DNA of 64,000 nucleotides from Carettochelys insculpta (taxonomy: Eukaryota; Chordata; Testudines; Carettochelyidae), in the NCBI RefSeq assembly GCF_033958435.1, contig NC_134142.1, positions 96,853,001 to 96,917,000 of the forward strand, read 5' to 3'. Every line of letters begins with the position of its first letter. Position 1 is the stretch's first letter. The translations under genes and the position numbers were made by a program. The notes beneath the pieces are model-generated. The model saw only the letters and a program-made list of their open reading frames with translations. It did no database searches and was not told where the DNA came from. Positions 57,700 through 64,000 of this stretch are shown here, piece by piece.

Positions 57700-60222
57700 C
57701 TGAGTAGCGTCCGTGTGGGTGCTCCTTTCGGGATGTCAGTACAGCCTCACACCAGTGCTTGGAGATTCTATAGCCATGGTTTCCCAAGCTATGCGTGTGC
57801 AGTAGTGCTTTGTGCTATCTAGTGCATGCACAGCATAGGCCCCTCACTTCCTTCTCTACCATCCTCAGCTGCACATAGAGCTTCACTCTCTTGCTGAAAG
57901 ACAAAAGAGTTAGTTGTTTTTCTACTTAGCCGTCCTTATCCAAGTTTTCTTTCCTATTAGTGTGTTTGTTTAAAAAAAAAAAAGTTAGTTTGGTTGCTGT
58001 ATCATTGCCATGCCAGGCTTTCCATGCTTGTAGCAATGTGCAACATGAAGGGAAGCCATGCTGACCTCCAACAGCCACATGTCCTGCATTAAGTGCCTAC
58101 GTAATGGTCACCAAAACCAATCCTGCACCCATTTCTCTAGCCTCATGGTGAGGGCCAGAAGGGACTGAGCCATTAGGCTCAAGACTTAGTATTATGAAAA
58201 GTTCCTCCAACCACCAGCCCTGGAGCATCCCTTCACCAAAAAACCAGCATGGGAGACCAAGGGTACATAGTCCTGTGCGTTCCTCTACCTCCCTAGGCAT
58301 CCCAGCTGCCAAGGCGGGTCCTTCCCTGGCTCATTCCTGGCCTCCAGCGCCATCCTCACAGGACACACCAGTTGACAAGGGCGCATAATGTCCCTGGCAT
58401 CATCTAAGCAAGGTGTGGCTGTTTATACTCCTGGGTATAAGAGTTTATCGAAAACTAAGACCCCACCCTTGGTGTTGGAAATGGAGCAAAAGCGGCACAG
58501 CTCCAAGTCTCCATACCGGTCACACGAGGCACTGGACTTGGAACTGCACAAGTCTAGGCCCAAGGCTCCTCCTCATGTGGAACAGGAGAAGGCACCCAAG
58601 CGTCTCTGGGACACAGCTGCACCCAAACCTGTGGCACTGAAGCAAAGCATGGCATCCAAACAACGCCATGAAGACTCGTTGCCGAAGGCGTACATGGTAC
58701 CACACTCAGCATCTCCCTGCTCGCTGCACCATGTGTTCCCAGCACCATTTCCATCCCTGTGTTCATGTAGGCATTTGGGGTTCTCCCATGGCTCAGGGGC
58801 CAGACTGCCCACCCTGAGAGGAGGTGGTTCCGACCAACAGCGTCTATTCATTGCAGCACTCCAAGTGTGAAGACATGCTGCCAACAATGACCTATCCACA
58901 ACTGCCTCCACCATGGTTCATGTACCATTATCCATACCCACAAGATTCTGTTCCCCACTGGTGACCTTTGCAGTCATGATCACCCTGTTCCTATGCTACA
59001 CTAGTACTGCCCACTGAATCTAGGGGCTGCCCTGTGTCGTCACAGCCCACCACATCAGCAACATATCCCCATCACAGCACTCAAGCAGAGAATGTCCTGT
59101 TGGAGGGTGAAAATTCCTCACTTCACCATTGCTTTTCTTCACCTGACAATGCAGTGATCTTGCGCTTGCCTCCCGCTACAGATGACTTACGGGCTTTTCA
59201 GGAGCTGTTTCGATGGGTGGCCCAGGCTTAGAAGAAGGACCTTCAGGAGGTGCAGGTCAAGCAGTAAAGGCTTCTCCGCACCCTGCAGCCCCCCACCTCC
59301 TCCAGAATTGCACTGCCTACAGATGAAGCAATTAATGGACCCCACATAGGTCATCTGGCAGACAACGTCATTCATTGCTCCCACCAACAAGAGGGCACAT
59401 AAGAAGAGATATTTTGTGGCCCCCACAGACAGAGTTTTTATTCATCCATGCACAACCAAATGTGCTAGTGGTCGATGTCCATAACAAGTCCAAGTCCTTC
59501 CATTCCACTCCTCAGGACAAGGCAAGCAAGAAGTAGAACGTCACAGGGCGTAAAGTCTATTTATCTGGCACATTGCTCATGCAGGCAGTAAACTGGGCAG
59601 CAATGCTGACTGACTATGACCAAGCTGCAAGAGTTGGTCCCCTCCTTGCTGGAGAAGCAATGCCTAACCCTTGTAACCTACTCCTTATGGACTTATACAA
59701 GGTGGCAACGAGGTCTTCAACCAATACATTTGGACAACACTAACCTTTTTCATCTTTGATTGACCCACTTGACTGGAGGAAGCAAGCTGTTCTGTCGACT
59801 GTAACTGTTAGGAGGCTCCAGACCCTCCTCCAAAGTGCAACTACTACTACTTTATAGTCACCCAAAGTGGAGCACCCACGGGGACACTAACCAAAGAACA
59901 GGAAGTTGCTCACCTTGTGCAGTAACGATGGTTCTTCAAGATGTGTGTTCCCTGGGTGCTCTACTTCCCTCCCTCCTTTCCCTATTTTAGAGCATTCTGC
60001 TCTATTTGCTAGGATAGAGAAGGAACGGAGGGACCCCTGCTGCTCTCATGCCAAATAACACAAAGAAGCGCTACTACACAGGTGCAGAGTGGGAAACCAC
60101 AGCTATGGAAGAATCTCTGGGCGTTGGCATGATGACTCGCCAACCCCCAGATTTGAACACCTTTTGGGGACACACATCTCGAAGAACCATCATTATTGCA
60201 CAAGGTGAGTAACTTCCTTTTC
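57700..60222 (+). mobile_element. DIRS-like retroelement relic (gag-type region)
   Basis: Broken frames on the plus strand carry a protein pattern seen repeatedly in turtle genomes as a gag-like region. DDLRAFQELFRW (about 59180-59216), then SSRIALPTDEAI (about 59300) and, after several stops, LQELVPSLLEKQ (about 59625), occur in order, preceded by a Lys/Pro/Ser-rich segment (58388-58700). Near the ends, GTGTGGGTGCTCC (57711) and GGAGCACCCACGG (about 59869) are inverted. A further inverted pair lies at 59900-59951 and 60168-60222. Inverted termini and complementary internal ends are typical of DIRS elements. The family name is tentative. No tyrosine recombinase or RT coding was seen here, so the relic is internally deleted. 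Confidence 0.55.
59900..60222. repeat. Inverted repeat, about 52-bp arms
   Basis: The left arm (59900-59951) contains GGAAGTTGCTCACCTTGTGC, AACGATGGTTCTTC and AGATGTGTGT. The right arm (60168-60222) is its reverse complement with about five changes (ACACATCT, GAAGAACCATC, GCACAAGGTGAGTAACTTCC). The spacer is about 216 bp. Confidence 0.8.
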
Positions 60223-63145
60223 ATTTCTCCAAAACCCTGGCCTGCTTTTCCTGATTCCAAATTACCTACTGTAGGTACAGAAGAAGAATGATTGTCTTTG
60301 AAGATTCAATAAGTGGATGTATCTCCTCTGAAGTTTGCATTAGGTCATTTTATATAACACAAAAGAGATTATTAGAGAAATTGCAATAATTAGGACCCTG
60401 CCTAATTCATGTCTGTGAAAAACATATCTTGATGAGTGAAATCTGGTCCTCTTCCCTCTCCTGCTCCCATGAAATTTGTATGATTTCATTGAATTCTCAA
60501 ATTGGGGGCCCTGATCCAAAAGGAAAGCTTCCAGGGGAAACTCATTAAGGGAGGGTTGCATCATGGCCACTCTACCCTTACTTCTGTGCTGTCTTCATGG
60601 TTGAGTGGCAGGTGTTGTCCAGATACCCAGCTGTGAAGGCACAACCTGCCAACAGCAACACAGAAGTAAGGGTCTCCCCCAGCAGCCAGCCACTGCTCTC
60701 CAGTTGCCTGGCCCTGAAGGCAGTTTGACCACCAGCAGCAGTGCAAAAGTAAAGATAGCAGTACTGTGACATACTCTATCCCCTACAACAGCCTTGTGAT
60801 CCCCCACCCCACCCACTTAAAAAAAGCCCCTCCTTTTGGGATCAGGATCCCTACAATTACAATATCATGAAATGTCAAAATTAAATAACTAAAATATTTA
60901 CAAATTTTTAAATCCAGTGACTGAAATTGACAAAAGTGGACCATGAAATTGGTAGGGCCTTCACAATAATGAAGTGAAGCCTGTAATACTACTGTTAAAG
61001 AACATCATGAGAATCACAGCACTTATAAAGCAAACTAGCCATCTCTAGCTAACTTCATTCTTTGTGCATTTGTTATAAAATGTCATCTGAAAGACTTGTC
61101 ATATCTATATCCTGCAACCTGTTCGCTCCTGCAATGTGACCCTGCTACTTCTTGGGTATCTTTTTGAACCACAGGGGTCATTCTTTGGCCATTTCTTCAT
61201 TATGTTGTTTTTCTTTAAATTTTCTATGGGTAGCCTTTACATCTAGGTAGGTTAGTCAAATCTAAGCTTGGATGAACGACTTTCTTCTTGTACAATATTT
61301 ATCAATGATGAGATAATGCATCTCCATTCAAAATGTATACTAAAGAGTAACCAAACCATTTATATTTCCTATCCCTTCTTCAAAGCCTTCAAGCATATTC
61401 AGGGAGGTTTATGTCAATAAACGAGATCAAATAGTACAGCGCTTATGTTGGTAGAGTACCACTCATTCTGCTTGTTCATGGCTTTTGGGGGAAAAAGTCA
61501 AAGCGAAGTAATATCTTCCCAGATATTACTCAATACAAGTAAAACTATGTATTCAAGCCTGTTCTGACCAGGCAGGAATTAGGGCAGCAGAACAAATTTT
61601 AAGATCCATTCCGCCAGAGGAATAGCCATCTTTGTGGGTCAACTCCATAACATATCCTTTTGCAATATATAAGCCTCACACTTGTTTTAATTCACTCTTT
61701 CATTTATTCAGCTGTACTCTCAACTCTAGAACCAGATTGGAAGTTAATTTCAGGTAGAACTCCTTCACTGCTTATGTAAATAAGTGCCCTCTTGAGCGAT
61801 CTGCAGAAGTATTTTCATCAAAGAGGTGCAAAAAAGTTACTATTAAAGTTGTTTTAATGTACTGCCATTTCCTGTCCCTTCTACCTCTCTCTTTCTTGCT
61901 TCAGTGGATTGCTATTGGCCATGGAGATAAAATGAAAAGGTGTTTATGGACAGGGCCTTTTATAACTGCTTTGAAACTTAGCATGCAGAATTGAGAGTTG
62001 AGTGTATGAACAGCCATTACAACGGACCAGCAGACACGGCTTATGTCCAGTTAAACCAGTTTAGAACTTTTCCTTGATTGTGAGATATGCACTCTGAGGC
62101 CCTTTGTGATCTTTGTGGGCCTCTCTACATTTAAGAGAACTTTCGTTTGATTATGAACTGAAGATGTGTTCCTGAGCCACACTGTAACTTTTAAGTATCT
62201 GGCTCAGTCCTGTTGGAACAGGGAGGAAATAAGAGGCCCCACTACCCCACCTGGTCATTATGATGAGTTCAGGCTTTGGAATCCTAACTGCTTTCCCTGC
62301 AGTCCCCAAAAGAACTCTGATATGAGGCTAAAGCATGCTGAATAGCAACAGTTCACTCCATGCTGCAGCTACTCGACCTCTCTTTCATTGGCCATCTGCT
62401 GAGTCACAGGGAATGGAGACAACTAAAACTGGCTGCTTGGTTGCCTGTTTCCCTGCTAGGAGATAGGAGCTCCTGGAAAAACAAGCAATGAAATTAACTG
62501 CCTGTGTCCAAGGAGTGCCTGTTACAGAATAACTGTTTGCTCATTCCAACCCTCATCCAGCATCCCAGGAGAGGGGGGAAAAGCTATAGGCAAGAAACAA
62601 AAGGCTGTTATAGTGCCCTGTTCTTCTGCTCCAAACCGTGTTAAAGATGCTTAGGGGGTGATGGTAACTTGTGCCAAGTGGCTAAGGAACTTCATGTAAT
62701 GTAACATGGAGATATATAAATAAAAATACACACATTTATTTTTTCCCCCAAACACTGTAATGACCCCTATTGGGTGGTTCCTGGCTCCAGCATAGTTGTG
62801 TGGAGAGTGTCATATCAAATCATAGCATCTGCTTTATGAGACACTCAGTGTGATGTAGTGAGACTACGCTTCAGGGGAATATGCTTATGGGTAAGATTTT
62901 TTTCTTTCATGTTGGTGTGCTACATACTTTGTGCCTTGGGACATCCCTTAAAAAAGAAAATTAGAAGTTGTTCAAAGCAGGCTACCTTTAATAAAGAGCT
63001 TGGCAGGGAGGGGAGAAGACTGTAATATAAACTTACTAGTTGTGTGGGGAAGATCAGGTTAAATATGCTTTCCAGCAAACAGTATACAGTGTGAAGATGG
63101 TGAACACCAGGCAATAAGGTTTGCAACAGTGTCTTGAGAGTCTGG
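60223..63145. other. KIF18A intron 6, no gene
   Basis: No KIF18A exon with the next motor-domain block was found. Frames near 60340-60816 have no recognised domain. Nothing else is seen. Confidence 0.45.
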
Positions 63146-63428
63146 GGCTAAAGCCACACTACCATGGAAAATCGACCTGCTTAGGATCAGTCTTCCATGG
63201 GTTGTTTTGTATATGTGCGAAACAGCACTTTCCAGGCTCAAAGCTGACCCCAGAACACCTTGCAAGTGGTGAGCATTAAGGTAGGTTGACAGGAGAAATG
63301 CTCCCATCGAACTTCTTCCATGTAGACAGCCATTGTAGTTGACCGCCACTGTCGATTTTAGCTATGCAATTGGCGTAGCAAAAATTGCTTATCAGCATTC
63401 AACTTGTATATCTAGTGTAGACGTAGCT
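63146..63428. mobile_element. MITE of the GGCTACGTCTACAC group
   Basis: The left end GGCTAAAGCCACAC and right end GTGTAGACGTAGCT are imperfect inverted repeats. The interior has TCGAC-containing phrases (AAAATCGACC, GTCGATTTTA) in mirrored order. The 3-bp duplication is unclear. Confidence 0.6.
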
Positions 63429-64000
63429 TAAGTCACAACCCCCCACTGATTGTCACAGGGAGTATGCCTAGATTTCTTCCTTGTTTGCTTTGGCTGAACC
63501 CTGACTTGCAGAAGCTCAATATTTCTTATCAACTCTTGACTAATTAATGTTCTATAAACATAAAGGTCTTTCCATCTGCTAGAATTAAGAAGCAAGAGTT
63601 ATTAGGGATTTGGGGGGTGTTCCCTTTGCCATCCACCTTTTCCCATACTTATCCCCCCAGCCTTCCTGGTGCTTAGGGGAGCCTGATCTCTGCTCATCTG
63701 AGTGAGTTTGTTTCAAATTCCAACATTAGTTGGAACATGATTTTTTGACTGTTTCACTGCCCAGTTTCTTCTGAACAGCAGAAGATAAACTGATCCCACT
63801 CTTACTAATTCCACTCTGTTGCTGCTGCTTTGCAAATGCATGAACACAACAACAGATGCATCAAAGCTGTCTGCATATTCAGGAAGAGAATACTATATAA
63901 ACTTATATGTGGTTCATGTTGGAAAGTTACTTTTTACAAGCATAATATGCTCAGCTAAAATCCTAGTATGATAAACCCTTGATTTTTATGGACTAAAGGG
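63429..64000. other. KIF18A intron 6, nothing recognised
   Basis: Plain intron to the window edge. Confidence 0.5.

Noticed and set aside
56464..64000. Next KIF18A exon (IPYRNSKLT block)
   Set aside because: Looked for on the plus strand and not found; it is probably beyond the window.

Overview
This is a vertebrate nuclear window, most likely from a turtle. The evidence is spliced exons with vertebrate intron signals, two head-to-head genes in the order known from amniotes (METTL15 on minus, KIF18A on plus), and a reptile-type repeat load: a CR1 tail, tRNA-type SINE pieces, Penelope-like, DIRS-like and hAT relics, and many fold-back MITEs. The turtle assignment is inference. No prokaryotic features, CRISPR array or operon are present, and nearly all long open frames are chance or repeat-derived.

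Right half (about 35.8 to 64 kb): the 5' part of KIF18A, a kinesin-8 mitotic motor. It has a noncoding exon 1 ending at 35908 and five coding exons: 42023-42350, 42613-42770, 44116-44220, 50427-50537 and 56266-56463. They join in frame into 300 codons and carry the P-loop, switch I and switch II of the motor domain. The rest of the gene must lie beyond 64000.

Left half: METTL15, a mitochondrial 12S rRNA cytosine-N4 methyltransferase, runs on the minus strand. Only its first coding exon (30993-31265, 91 codons) is seen. The 31 kb below it is intron. Between the genes lies a CpG-rich, probably bidirectional promoter (about 35.39-36.08 kb) with CRE, CCAAT and CHR-like motifs. A second GC-rich block lies at 33.7-34.65 kb.

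Mobile DNA: a Penelope-like element with inverted arms and a 13-bp target duplication (2395-4208); a hAT-type transposase relic split by a 1.7-kb probable solo LTR and by a MITE (16.36-19.99 kb); two copies of one LINE family and one of another; a DIRS-like gag relic with inverted arms (57.7-60.2 kb); several hAT MITEs with 8-bp duplications; one Tigger-like MITE; and at least seven fold-back MITEs sharing a GGCTGTGTCTACAC-type terminus and 3-bp duplications. Nested insertions give a relative insertion history. I found no new multi-gene system. The items most worth checking are the MITE group, the LTR-split transposase, the inverted-arm Penelope element, the shared promoter and an orphan exon-like frame at 7.65-7.86 kb.
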